A DNA stretch of 64,000 bases, from the NCBI GenBank assembly GCA_002892395.1, contig NBBL01000008.1:62026-126025 (forward strand), written 5' to 3'. How positions within the stretch are numbered: the first letter of the stretch is position 1; the number at the start of each line of letters is the position of its first letter. The position numbers and the translations under genes are program-made. Origin of the DNA: Lachnospiraceae bacterium (GTDB taxonomy: Bacteria; Bacillota; Clostridia; Lachnospirales; Lachnospiraceae). A model generated the notes under the pieces. It saw nothing but the letters and a program-made list of their open reading frames with translations, had not been told where the DNA came from and ran no database searches. This document shows positions 20,181 to 28,273 of the stretch, in pieces.

Positions 20181-20927
20181 TCAAATGGAGAGTCCGCCGT
20201 CCACTGCGATTACCTGTCCGGTGATATAAGCTGCATCGTCTCCCGCAAGAAAGACCGCCGCAGCCGCAACCTCCTCCGCGGCGCCGATCCGCTTCATCGG
20301 AATCCCCGAAAGAATGGCCTGCTTTGATTTTTCTGACAATGCCGCTGTCATATCCGTCTCTATAAATCCGGGCGCAATGGCATTGACCGTAATTCCGCGG
20401 CCTCCAAGTTCCCGCGCCGCAGCCTTTGTCATGCCGATCACCCCTGCCTTGCTGGCAGCGTAGTTTACCTGTCCTGCATTTCCGTGCACACCGCTGTAGG
20501 AGGAAATGTTGATGATTCTCCCGCTCCGCTGGTGGATCATCTTCTTTGCGGCAAGCTGCATACAGTAGTAGCTTCCTGCCAGATTGGTGTCGATCACCGC
20601 CTGAAACTCCTCCTGCTTCATCCCGATCAGCAGTGCGTCGCGGGTGATTCCTGCATTGTTTACCAGAATATCCAACCGCTGATAGCACTCAAAAAAGCGG
20701 GCAAACATCGCCTGTACCGCAGCCGGATCCGCGACATCCGCCTGCAGTACAACCGCGCGTCCGCCCGTCGCCCGAATTTCCTCTGCCACCGCCTCTGCCC
20801 GATCCTTGGAGCCGTTGTAATTGATTGCCAGCGCTGCTCCCTGCGCGGCGAGCCGCAATGCAATGGCGCGCCCGATTCCCCGTGAGGCGCCTGTCACAAG
20901 CGCCGTCTTTCCTATGAAAGAATTCAT
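20181..20927 (-). CDS. fabG: 3-oxoacyl-ACP reductase FabG
   Basis: NADPH-dependent short-chain reductase that reduces 3-oxoacyl-ACP. The 248-residue protein has the Rossmann motif TGASRGIGRAIA, NNAGIT and the catalytic YAASKAG (Tyr-x-x-x-Lys) with the serine in INISSYSG upstream. It overlaps fabD by four bases, which points to coupled translation in the operon. Confidence 0.96.
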   Translation of the reverse strand: MNSFIGKTALVTGASRGIGRAIALRLAAQGAALAINYNGSKDRAEAVAEEIRATGGRAVVLQADVADPAAVQAMFARFFECYQRLDILVNNAGITRDALLIGMKQEEFQAVIDTNLAGSYYCMQLAAKKMIHQRSGRIINISSYSGVHGNAGQVNYAASKAGVIGMTKAAARELGGRGITVNAIAPGFIETDMTAALSEKSKQAILSGIPMKRIGAAEEVAAAAVFLAGDDAAYITGQVIAVDGGLSI

Positions 20928-21829
20928 ATTTTTTCCAAATCCTCTACTGTCTCAATGTTGACGGTTTCCAGTTCTCTGTCGATCTTTTTCACAAAACCGG
21001 TCAGTGTCTTTCCCGGTCCGATTTCCACAAAGCGGGTCACGCCATCCGCAATCATGGCACGTATGCTCTGTTCAAAGCGCACAGAGCCTGAGACCTGCTT
21101 TACCAGAAGGTCCTTAATCTTTGTTTCCTCTTCCACATATTCACCGGTGAAATTCGCCGCATAGGGTATGCTCGGCTTGGAAAAACAGATTTGATTCAGA
21201 TAGGGACGAAGCTTTTCTCCTGCCTCCGACAGCAAACCCGAGTGAAAGGGTCCGCTCACCTTCAGCGGAAGCACACGCCGAACTCCGGCAGAACGAAGCG
21301 CTTCGGCAGCGGCCTGAACCGCTTCTGTCTCCCCCGATATCACCAGCTGACCGGGGCAATTGTAGTTGGCAATCCATACCTTCGGAATCGAGCGGATCAC
21401 CTCCTCCACCAGCGGTGTCTCCGCACCCAAAACAGCTGCCATGGTCCCCTGCCCCGCAGGAACTGCTTCTGCCATCAGCCTTCCCCGCTCAGACACCGTC
21501 CGTATGGCATCCTCTGCCCGAAGCGCCTTCACCGCATAGAGCGCCTCATACTCTCCGAGACTGAGTCCCGCACAGACGTCTGCCCGCAGTCCTGTCTTGT
21601 ACACTGCCTGCAGCATGGAGATCCCGCAGGCAACCATGGCAGGCTGCGTATATTCCGTGAGATCCAGCTTCTCATTCGGTTCAAATAAAAGCTTTCTCAT
21701 GTCCAGCGACAGAAGCTCCGAGGCACAGTCGATCACTGCACGGGAATCCGCGTCGCTCTCATAAAAGCTCTGCCCCATTCCGCATTTCTGAGCGCCCTGC
21801 CCCGGAAATAAAAACGCTGTCTTACTCAT
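20924..21829 (-). CDS. fabD: malonyl-CoA:ACP transacylase FabD
   Basis: Moves the malonyl group from CoA to ACP. The 301-residue enzyme has LFPGQGAQ at the start, the serine nucleophile in GLSLGEYEAL and the histidine in GPFHSGLL. It overlaps fabK by eight bases and fabG by four. Confidence 0.96.
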   Translation of the reverse strand: MSKTAFLFPGQGAQKCGMGQSFYESDADSRAVIDCASELLSLDMRKLLFEPNEKLDLTEYTQPAMVACGISMLQAVYKTGLRADVCAGLSLGEYEALYAVKALRAEDAIRTVSERGRLMAEAVPAGQGTMAAVLGAETPLVEEVIRSIPKVWIANYNCPGQLVISGETEAVQAAAEALRSAGVRRVLPLKVSGPFHSGLLSEAGEKLRPYLNQICFSKPSIPYAANFTGEYVEEETKIKDLLVKQVSGSVRFEQSIRAMIADGVTRFVEIGPGKTLTGFVKKIDRELETVNIETVEDLEKI

Positions 21830-22760
21830 AGGCTGCCACCTTTTCCGCCAGCAATCGAAATTCCTCCATGATGTCCCGGATGATTTCCGCGCAGGGCTTG
21901 ATCTCCCGAATCAGCCCGGCACACTGACCTGCCATGACCGTTCCTTTCTTGATATCTCCGTCCTGTACGGCCCTTCTGAGTGTACCCAGTGTCAGAGCCT
22001 CCAGCTCCTCCGGGCTTCTTCCCGCCTCTTCCAGCTTCAGATACTCTCTGGTCATCTCGTTCCTGAGGCTTCGAACCGGATGTCCGATTCTCCGCCCTGT
22101 GACCGTGCTGTCAATATCCTTCGCAGCCAAAATGCGCTCCTTGTAGGCATCACTCACCACTGCCTCTTTGCTTGCGACAAAGCGCGTCCCCAGCTGTACT
22201 GCCTCCGCTCCCAGTGCAAACGCTGCCAGCATGCCGCGGCCGTCCGCGATTCCTCCCGCACCGATCACCGGGATCCTGACCGCATCCGCAACCTGGGGCA
22301 AAAGCGCCATGGTCGTTGTTTCCCCGATATGACCGCCGGATTCTGTTCCCTCGGCGATGACGGCATCTGCACCAAGCCGCTCCATGATTCTTGCCTGCGC
22401 AACACTGGCAACCACCGGAATTACACGAATGCCCGCTGCCTTCCAGTCCTTGATATAGCGATCGGGAATGCCGGCGCCGGTGGTGATAACCGGAACATGC
22501 TCCTCAATCACAACCCGGGCCACATCCGCCGCATGGGGAGACATCAGCATCACATTGACACCCACCGGCTTGTCTGTCAGCTCTCTGGCGCTCCGCACCA
22601 TCCCGCGCACAGCCTCGCCGGGGGCGTTGGCACCGCCGATCAGCCCCAGACCTCCCGCAGCGCTGACCGCAGCCGCCAGGTGCTGCTCAGCGACCCAGGC
22701 CATTCCCCCCTGAAGAATCGGGCAGCGAATCCCCAAAAGCTCCGTGATTCTTGTTCTCAT
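21822..22760 (-). CDS. fabK: FMN-dependent enoyl-ACP reductase FabK
   Basis: Reduces trans-2-enoyl-ACP with NAD(P)H through FMN. The 312-residue TIM barrel of the nitronate monooxygenase/FabK family has [16 protein letters not shown] at the start, [15 protein letters not shown] and a [11 protein letters not shown] phosphate loop. FabK replaces FabI in many Clostridia and streptococci, and bacteria relying on it are naturally less sensitive to triclosan. Position between acpP and fabD supports this role over a nitronate monooxygenase. It overlaps acpP by four bases. Confidence 0.94.
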   Translation of the reverse strand: MRTRITELLGIRCPILQGGMAWVAEQHLAAAVSAAGGLGLIGGANAPGEAVRGMVRSARELTDKPVGVNVMLMSPHAADVARVVIEEHVPVITTGAGIPDRYIKDWKAAGIRVIPVVASVAQARIMERLGADAVIAEGTESGGHIGETTTMALLPQVADAVRIPVIGAGGIADGRGMLAAFALGAEAVQLGTRFVASKEAVVSDAYKERILAAKDIDSTVTGRRIGHPVRSLRNEMTREYLKLEEAGRSPEELEALTLGTLRRAVQDGDIKKGTVMAGQCAGLIREIKPCAEIIRDIMEEFRLLAEKVAAYE

Positions 22761-22990
22761 TCCTCAACGCCCTTGTCCTTCAGATAATTCACAACATCGC
22801 CGACTGTGAGCATTTTTTCCAAATCGTCCGTGGGAATCTCCACGTCGAATTCGTCCTCCATCGCCATGACCAGCTCAAACAAATCCAGGGAGTCCGCACC
22901 GAGATCATCCTTAAACGAGGTTTCCTCGGAGATGGAGCTCTCGTCGGCTCCAAGCTGCTCTGCAATCATTTTTTTAATTTTGTCAAACAT
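22757..22990 (-). CDS. acpP: acyl carrier protein
   Basis: The 77-residue acidic four-helix carrier of growing acyl chains. Serine 34 in [13 protein letters not shown] carries the 4'-phosphopantetheine. AGGAGGAGATATTC precedes the ATG. It sits second in the operon between fabH and fabK. Confidence 0.97.
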   Translation of the reverse strand: MFDKIKKMIAEQLGADESSISEETSFKDDLGADSLDLFELVMAMEDEFDVEIPTDDLEKMLTVGDVVNYLKDKGVEE

Positions 22991-23050
22991 GAATATCTCC
23001 TCCTAAAATGTATTGATGTCCTTCTTTTTTAAACGATGCGAATCGCTTCG

Positions 23051-23992
23051 TCAATAGCGAATCACGGAAGCACCCCAGGTGAGTCCCCCGCCAAATCCGG
23101 CGAGCACGCACAGATCTCCTCGTTCCAGCCGATTCTCTCTTCTCATCTCATCCAGCAGTACCGGTATGCTGCCTGCCGAGGTGTTTGCTGTTTTGCTCAG
23201 GTTCATCGGGAATTTATCCATCGGTTCGCCCAGCTGTCTGGCCACTGCCTCAATGATGCGCGCATTTGCCTGGTGCAAAATGTAATATCGAAGTGCGCTC
23301 TTTTCGATTCCGGCTTTCTTCAGCACGGCTTCGATCGCGCGGGGAACGGTCCGCACCGCAAAGCGAAAGACCTCTTGACCGTTCATGTGAAGAAAATGAT
23401 CCTCCGGATCGGTTCTCCCCACCAGGCTGTCTCCCTTTGAGCCGTCCGATCCCAGCACGGTTTGGAGTATGCCGCTTTCCGTTTCCGATTCCTGCAAAAC
23501 CACGGCTCCTGCCGCATCGCCGAAGAGGATGCAGGTGCTGCGATCCGTCCAGTCCACATAATGTGTCACCAGATCTCCGCCGATGACCAGAGCCGTGTGC
23601 AATCCATCCGCCTTCATCAACGCCTCTGCCACATGCAGCGAGTAGAGAAAACCGGAGCAAGCTGCGTTCAGGTCAAAGCACACCGCATGCTTTGCGCCGA
23701 TCAGCGCCTGAATCTGGCAAGCTGTGCTCGGCGTCACATTGCCGTCCGTCGCCGTAGCCACGATGATCAGTTCAATTTCCTCCGGGGAAATTCCGGCTGA
23801 TGCGATCGCCTTCTTAGCCGCCTCCTCACCGAATACGGTCAACGTCTCATGGCTGGAGGCCACATGCCTTTCCCGAATCCCCGTTCGACTGACGATCCAC
23901 TCATCACTGGTATCGACGTGTGCAGCCAACTCCTGATTGGTTACGATCCGCCCCGGAAGGGACGAACCGGTCCCTGCAATTAATAAGCCCAT
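23051..23992 (-). CDS. fabH: 3-oxoacyl-ACP synthase III FabH
   Basis: Starts fatty acid synthesis by condensing an acyl-CoA with malonyl-ACP. The 313-residue enzyme shows the catalytic triad: cysteine in NAACSGFLYS, histidine in ILHQANARII and asparagine in KTANTSAGSIPV. The frame extends 15 codons upstream, but the ATG at 23992 has ACAGGAGGAGT before it and begins the family N-terminus MGLLIAGTGSSLP. First gene of the fab operon. No FabT-type MarR regulator gene precedes it. Confidence 0.95.
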   Translation of the reverse strand: MGLLIAGTGSSLPGRIVTNQELAAHVDTSDEWIVSRTGIRERHVASSHETLTVFGEEAAKKAIASAGISPEEIELIIVATATDGNVTPSTACQIQALIGAKHAVCFDLNAACSGFLYSLHVAEALMKADGLHTALVIGGDLVTHYVDWTDRSTCILFGDAAGAVVLQESETESGILQTVLGSDGSKGDSLVGRTDPEDHFLHMNGQEVFRFAVRTVPRAIEAVLKKAGIEKSALRYYILHQANARIIEAVARQLGEPMDKFPMNLSKTANTSAGSIPVLLDEMRRENRLERGDLCVLAGFGGGLTWGASVIRY

Positions 23993-24032
23993 ACTCCTCC
24001 TGTCAGGACGGTTCCTGTCCTGTTCCGCGTGC

Positions 24033-24062
24033 ATCATATCCCGCCGTCCCCGGGCGCGTCAA
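24033..24062 (-). promoter_or_regulatory. promoter of the fab operon
   Basis: TTGACG (24057-24062) and TATGAT (24033-24038) on the minus strand with an 18-base spacer, about 40 bases before the fabH ATG. No FabT or FapR box that I recognise overlaps it. Confidence 0.6.
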
Positions 24063-24127
24063 TAGACAAATAAGCAACCTTTGCCTAAAAGAACAGAAGC
24101 AATCAACGCTGTACATTCTGTAAAAAT

Positions 24128-25300
24128 CTAAATCCGAGCTGCTCCGCTCCTTCGAGCCGCTTCAGCAACCGCCTTCGCAACGGCTCCGCTTACCGCCGGA
24201 TCGAAGGCCTTGGGAATGATGTGATTCTCGTCCCGCTTCTCCTCCGGAATGAGATCGGCAATCGCCATGGCAGCTGCCAGCTTCATTTCCTCGTTGATTT
24301 CCTTTGCCCGCACATCAAACACACCTCGAAACAGCCCCGGAAACACAAGAACGTTATTAATCTGATTCGGGAAGTCACTGCGTCCGGTTGAGATCACCCG
24401 TGCACCGCCTGCCGCCGCCTCCTCCGGGAAAATTTCCGGCGTCGGATTCGCACAGGCAAAGAGAATGGCATCCCGGTTCATGGTTTTTACCATCTCCGTT
24501 GTCACCATGCCCGGTTTTGAAAATCCGAGGAAAATATCCGCTCCCACCAGCGCATCCGCAAGCATCCCCCGGCTGTTCTCCCGGTTGACATCCCGAAGCA
24601 TCTCCTTCTGCGCCCAGTTCATTCCTTCGTATTCTGAATTCAGAATTCCGTGGCGGTCGCAGAGAATCAGATTTTGGAAGCCGTAGCTCAAAAGCAGCTT
24701 TGAGACGGCGATGCCCGCGCTTCCGGCGCCGTTCACCACCACCTTAACCTTCTCCTTCTGTTTTCCGCACACCTTCATTGCATTGATTAACCCGGCCAGC
24801 ACCACAATTGCCGTCCCGTGCTGGTCGTCGTGAAAAATCGGGATATCACAGATTTCCTTCAGCTTTCTCTCGATCTCGAAGCAGCGCGGCGCTGCAATAT
24901 CCTCAAGATTCACACCCCCAAAGGAGCCGGACATCAGATAGACCGTGTTTACGATTTCATCCACATCCTGCGTCTTCAGGCAAATCGGAAAGGCGTCCAC
25001 GCCGCCGAACGTCTGAAACAAAACGCACTTTCCCTCCATAACCGGCATTCCGGCCTCCGGGCCGATATCTCCCAGCCCCAGTACCGCCGATCCGTCTGTC
25101 ACAACAGCGCAAAGATTCCATCTTCTGGTCAGCTCATAGGACTTTTCCGCATCCTTCTGTATTTCCAGACAGGGCTTAGCCACCCCCGGCGTATAGGCAA
25201 GCGAAAGATCCTCTGCACTGCGAACCGGAATATCCGTGACAACCCTGATCTTTCCCTTCCACTCGTAGTGCTTTTTCAACGACTCCTTTGCGTAATCCAT
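24128..25300 (-). CDS. malic enzyme, NAD(P)-dependent
   Basis: Oxidative decarboxylation of malate to pyruvate with NAD(P)+. The 390-residue short bacterial form has the catalytic tyrosine in [12 protein letters not shown], the lysine in VMEGKCVLF, the metal site [15 protein letters not shown] and the nucleotide fold [15 protein letters not shown] or NAD preference cannot be settled by eye. It has its own promoter and ends about 70 bases before the fab promoter, so it is a separate unit that could supply reducing power for fatty acid synthesis. Confidence 0.93.
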   Translation of the reverse strand: MDYAKESLKKHYEWKGKIRVVTDIPVRSAEDLSLAYTPGVAKPCLEIQKDAEKSYELTRRWNLCAVVTDGSAVLGLGDIGPEAGMPVMEGKCVLFQTFGGVDAFPICLKTQDVDEIVNTVYLMSGSFGGVNLEDIAAPRCFEIERKLKEICDIPIFHDDQHGTAIVVLAGLINAMKVCGKQKEKVKVVVNGAGSAGIAVSKLLLSYGFQNLILCDRHGILNSEYEGMNWAQKEMLRDVNRENSRGMLADALVGADIFLGFSKPGMVTTEMVKTMNRDAILFACANPTPEIFPEEAAAGGARVISTGRSDFPNQINNVLVFPGLFRGVFDVRAKEINEEMKLAAAMAIADLIPEEKRDENHIIPKAFDPAVSGAVAKAVAEAARRSGAARI

Positions 25301-25335
25301 TTCTGAATCCTCCCGTATGTAAATATTACTTTTTT

Positions 25336-25363
25336 ATTATATCATTTCAAAAAAACTGCTCAA
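25336..25363 (-). promoter_or_regulatory. promoter of the malic enzyme gene
   Basis: TTGAGC (25358-25363) and TATAAT (25336-25341) on the minus strand, 16 bases apart, about 36 bases before the ATG. Confidence 0.65.
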
Positions 25364-25379
25364 TGAAAAGTGCGGTCAC

Positions 25380-25414
25380 GTATAATGGATTTTATCATGT
25401 ATAATGGATTTTAT
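25380..25414 (+). repeat. 16-base direct repeat carrying two TATAAT boxes upstream of ppk2
   Basis: GTATAATGGATTTTAT occurs twice (25380-25395 and 25399-25414), three bases apart. Each copy carries a -10-like TATAAT. It lies about 40 bases before the kinase start and may provide two overlapping promoters or a binding-site pair. Confidence 0.7.
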
Positions 25415-25450
25415 AGAGCAAGCCATCCAAGAGGAGAAAGGAGTTGCGAT

Positions 25451-26320
25451 ATGGACATCAAACAATTTCGTTTTGACGGAAGCAAGCCGCTGAATCTGAA
25501 AAAGCAGGAGACCAATCAAAAGCAGGACAAGAGCAAACGAGCCGAGTTTCTTAAAATACAGAAGAAACAGATCGCCCGCCTCTCCACCATTCAGGAACAG
25601 CTGTACGCGGAAAAAAAGGAAGGCATCGTCATCGTCATTCAGGCGCTGGACGCCGGCGGAAAAGACTCCCTGATTAAGCATGTCATGACCGGGCTGAATC
25701 CCCAGGGCGTACATGTACACAGCTTTAAAGCTCCCACTTCTGAGGAACTTTCCCACGACTACCTCTGGAGAATTCACCGGCGCATCCCGGCGCGAGGAGA
25801 AATCGCCGTGTTCAATCGAAGTCACTACGAGGATGTAATCGCGGTTCAGGTGCGCGGCTATCACAAGGCTTATGTCATGGCTGACCGCATCAAAAAAGAA
25901 TCGGATCAGGACTTCTTTGCAAAGCGCTGCCGTCAGATCTCCAACTTCGAGGAATATCTCTACGAAAACAGCTACCGCGTAATCAAGGTTTTCTTGAATG
26001 TCTCAGCAAAGGAGCAAAAAAAGCGTTTTCTGGAGCGAATCGACCGCCCGGAAAAAAACTGGAAATTCAATGTCGAAGATCTGGACGACCGGGCGTTGTT
26101 CGGGCGCTACCTTGAAACCTTTGAGCATGTGATCAATCAAACCGCCACTCACCACAGTCCCTGGTATGTCCTCCCCGCGGATCAGAAGTGGTACACCCGC
26201 TATCTGTTCTCTTCGCTTCTCCTTGAGGAGCTGGAAAAATGCGGCGCTGCCTTCCCGCAGGTCTCCAAGGAGGATCAGAGCAAGCTGCAGCTTTGCAGGC
26301 AGCGCCTGGAGCAGGAGTAA
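25451..26320 (+). CDS. ppk2: PPK2-family polyphosphate:nucleotide phosphotransferase
   Basis: Transfers phosphate between polyphosphate and nucleotides. The 289-residue P-loop kinase has the modified Walker A VIQALDAGGKDSLIKH, the Walker B region AVFNRSHYEDVIAVQVRG and the lid segment ERIDRPEKNWKFN. The frame opens 27 codons earlier, but the ATG at 25451 follows GAAAGGAGTTGCGAT. Which nucleotides it uses, and so its PPK2 class, cannot be read with certainty. It is the last recognisable core gene before the accessory region. Confidence 0.9.
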   Translation: MDIKQFRFDGSKPLNLKKQETNQKQDKSKRAEFLKIQKKQIARLSTIQEQLYAEKKEGIVIVIQALDAGGKDSLIKHVMTGLNPQGVHVHSFKAPTSEELSHDYLWRIHRRIPARGEIAVFNRSHYEDVIAVQVRGYHKAYVMADRIKKESDQDFFAKRCRQISNFEEYLYENSYRVIKVFLNVSAKEQKKRFLERIDRPEKNWKFNVEDLDDRALFGRYLETFEHVINQTATHHSPWYVLPADQKWYTRYLFSSLLLEELEKCGAAFPQVSKEDQSKLQLCRQRLEQE

Positions 26321-26383
26321 GAAAAAACCGGGCAGAGGAAAGGGATGAAGGAATCCTGTCTGTGTTCTTATGCGGAATGCAGG

Positions 26384-27397
26384 TTATCCGGCAAATACCA
26401 GCCGGTTCACAAATTTTTCTGTATTCACTGCAACTCCGGCAGACTCATCTGTCAGGAGACCATCATCCGTCAGCAGCTGTGTGTCCAGCACAGACTTGAT
26501 GGATGCTGCAATGCTCACGCAGGAGGCAACGATCTTCCTGGATTCAGCGGTGTAACGGCTGTAGTCATAACCTTCTGTTTTTACCAGGTCCTCCAACTTG
26601 TAGATGGATGGCAGGAAGCAGGTATCCAGTCTTGCCAATAGGTTATAGAACAGATAGGTCCTTCGGCGGATCGCTTCACACTGCCTGGAGGCTGTATCCA
26701 ACTGTTCTGCCAGCTGTATGGCTTCCAGTCGGTTGATTTTCGCCTGATCAAGATTTTTATCAGCAGCCTTTCCGGCAACCAGCCCCATGACCAGCAATGC
26801 AGGACCGGCGACAAGACCGCCCAATACCATGACGCCGCCTGCCACTCCCCAGCCTCCGGCAGCAAGAGAACCGCCGCCAAAGAATGCCAATGTGGCATTG
26901 GTCGCCGCTGCACCGCTAAGCGATGCAATTGCAGTTCCTGTCGATGCGCAGGCAAGGGCCTGGGCAGCGCCATATGCACCAAACGCCGCCAAGGCTCCGC
27001 CTGCTGTTCCTGCCACGCTTCCACCGGCAAGAAGGCTTGCAAACTTGCAGAGATTTCTGAGCTCTGTAAAATTCTGTGTATCAATGGGAAGCTTACTCAG
27101 CTCGCTTAATCCTTCCGTCTCCCGGAAGTCTACATTTTTCAGCTTCGTGAAGGTATCCAGGAACTGGGTCATATTCTCGTTCAGCATGAATACTTTTTCC
27201 TCACCAAGACTCTTCAGTGCTTCACAGCAGCTCTTCCTCTGGGCATTGAGCATCTCCGTGGATCCCGCAACAATCTGATTCGCAGATTGATTGATTTGAC
27301 TTGCAGCATGCACATCCAGACCGGCCTTTACCGCTTTTCCTGCTCCTACAGAACCCGTTACTGCTGCAATTCCTATAAATACGAAAGGTAATGGCAT
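26384..27397 (-). CDS. glycine-zipper membrane protein, third gene of the M48-TerB operon
   Basis: Not assigned to a named family. The 337-residue product begins with a hydrophobic stretch (MPLPFVFIGIAAVTGSVGAG). Residues 118-209 are a long Gly/Ala-rich hydrophobic run with many G-x-x-x-G spacings, such as AFFGGGSLAAGGWGVAGG. That pattern fits glycine-zipper helices that insert into membranes or oligomerise. Flanking regions are helical and soluble. It starts 13 bases after the TerB-like gene stop, so the three genes form one operon. A membrane effector role is inference from composition and context. Confidence 0.6.
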   Translation of the reverse strand: MPLPFVFIGIAAVTGSVGAGKAVKAGLDVHAASQINQSANQIVAGSTEMLNAQRKSCCEALKSLGEEKVFMLNENMTQFLDTFTKLKNVDFRETEGLSELSKLPIDTQNFTELRNLCKFASLLAGGSVAGTAGGALAAFGAYGAAQALACASTGTAIASLSGAAATNATLAFFGGGSLAAGGWGVAGGVMVLGGLVAGPALLVMGLVAGKAADKNLDQAKINRLEAIQLAEQLDTASRQCEAIRRRTYLFYNLLARLDTCFLPSIYKLEDLVKTEGYDYSRYTAESRKIVASCVSIAASIKSVLDTQLLTDDGLLTDESAGVAVNTEKFVNRLVFAG

Positions 27398-27410
27398 CTT
27401 CCGTTCCTCC

Positions 27411-28262
27411 TTAAAGCGTGATCAAAGCTTTGACTGCAAGCAGAATATCATCCCTGCGTTTTTCAAGCTCTTTTATCTGCTTCTCAATAACCAGATATGC
27501 TCTGTCTGTTCCCTTAATCCAGAGGATTTCTTTTTCGATCTCACGGACTGTTACCATACTGCTCTCCATCTCCAGGAAAACATCCTTCGCTATGTTCAGC
27601 CTTCGAACCAGATATTTCAGGAATCTTCGTTCCTCCTCACCATACTCACGATCGGCATATGCAATGGTCAGTAAATCCCAGAGCAGGAGCCTGGGGGTGA
27701 TAAAGCCATGACTCGAGATCTGTTCTTCGGACAGAGCCGTTTCCACGCCGTCCTGGATTACGTCATAAAAATCCTCGGCATCTATGATTTTCTCCATCTG
27801 TTCCTTGCATTCCTGAATCAACGCCTCTTTATGAGCTTCAAAATCAGGGTCCATTTCCCTGCCGATCAGGTTAAACCTTTCCTCTTCCTCCGGTGTAACC
27901 TTCCTGTCGATGGCCATCAGATAATAGAAAATCTTGACTGCACTCTGTGGCGCAATTGCTGTGACACCGGTTGCCTCAATCGCGGCTTTTTCTGCTGCAG
28001 CCTGCATTTTTGCTTTCTTCTCTGCATAATCCGCTTTTTTCTGTTCTACAGCAATCTTTACCGATTCCGAAAGCTTGTCCGCTTCCTTCCTGCTTGCATC
28101 CTTTAGTCTCCTGGCGTTGGTCTGTGCTTTTTCAACCCCCTTCTTTGCTGCCACAGCGGCTTTTTCTGCCCTCATCTGAGCTGCTGCTCTGGCCTTCTCT
28201 ACTGTTTTTCCGGCAACATCTCCCGTTTTTTTTAATGCATCGCCAAAATCAAATTTTTCCAT
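27411..28262 (-). CDS. coiled-coil protein with TerB-like domain
   Basis: A 283-residue product. Residues 15-95 form a long Ala/Lys/Glu coiled coil (VEKARAAAQMRAEKAAVAAK). From about residue 105 to 245 is an acidic helical domain with AIDRKVTPEEEERF and a second LTIAYADREYGEEERRF repeat. The paired Asp/Glu turns resemble the TerB tellurite-resistance fold, which binds metal at such acidic loops. Assignment is by motif and not certain. It sits 11 bases after the metalloprotease gene and 13 before the glycine-zipper gene, so it is probably the adaptor or sensor of that set. Confidence 0.6.
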   Translation of the reverse strand: MEKFDFGDALKKTGDVAGKTVEKARAAAQMRAEKAAVAAKKGVEKAQTNARRLKDASRKEADKLSESVKIAVEQKKADYAEKKAKMQAAAEKAAIEATGVTAIAPQSAVKIFYYLMAIDRKVTPEEEERFNLIGREMDPDFEAHKEALIQECKEQMEKIIDAEDFYDVIQDGVETALSEEQISSHGFITPRLLLWDLLTIAYADREYGEEERRFLKYLVRRLNIAKDVFLEMESSMVTVREIEKEILWIKGTDRAYLVIEKQIKELEKRRDDILLAVKALITL

Positions 28263-28273
28263 CCGACTGCCTC

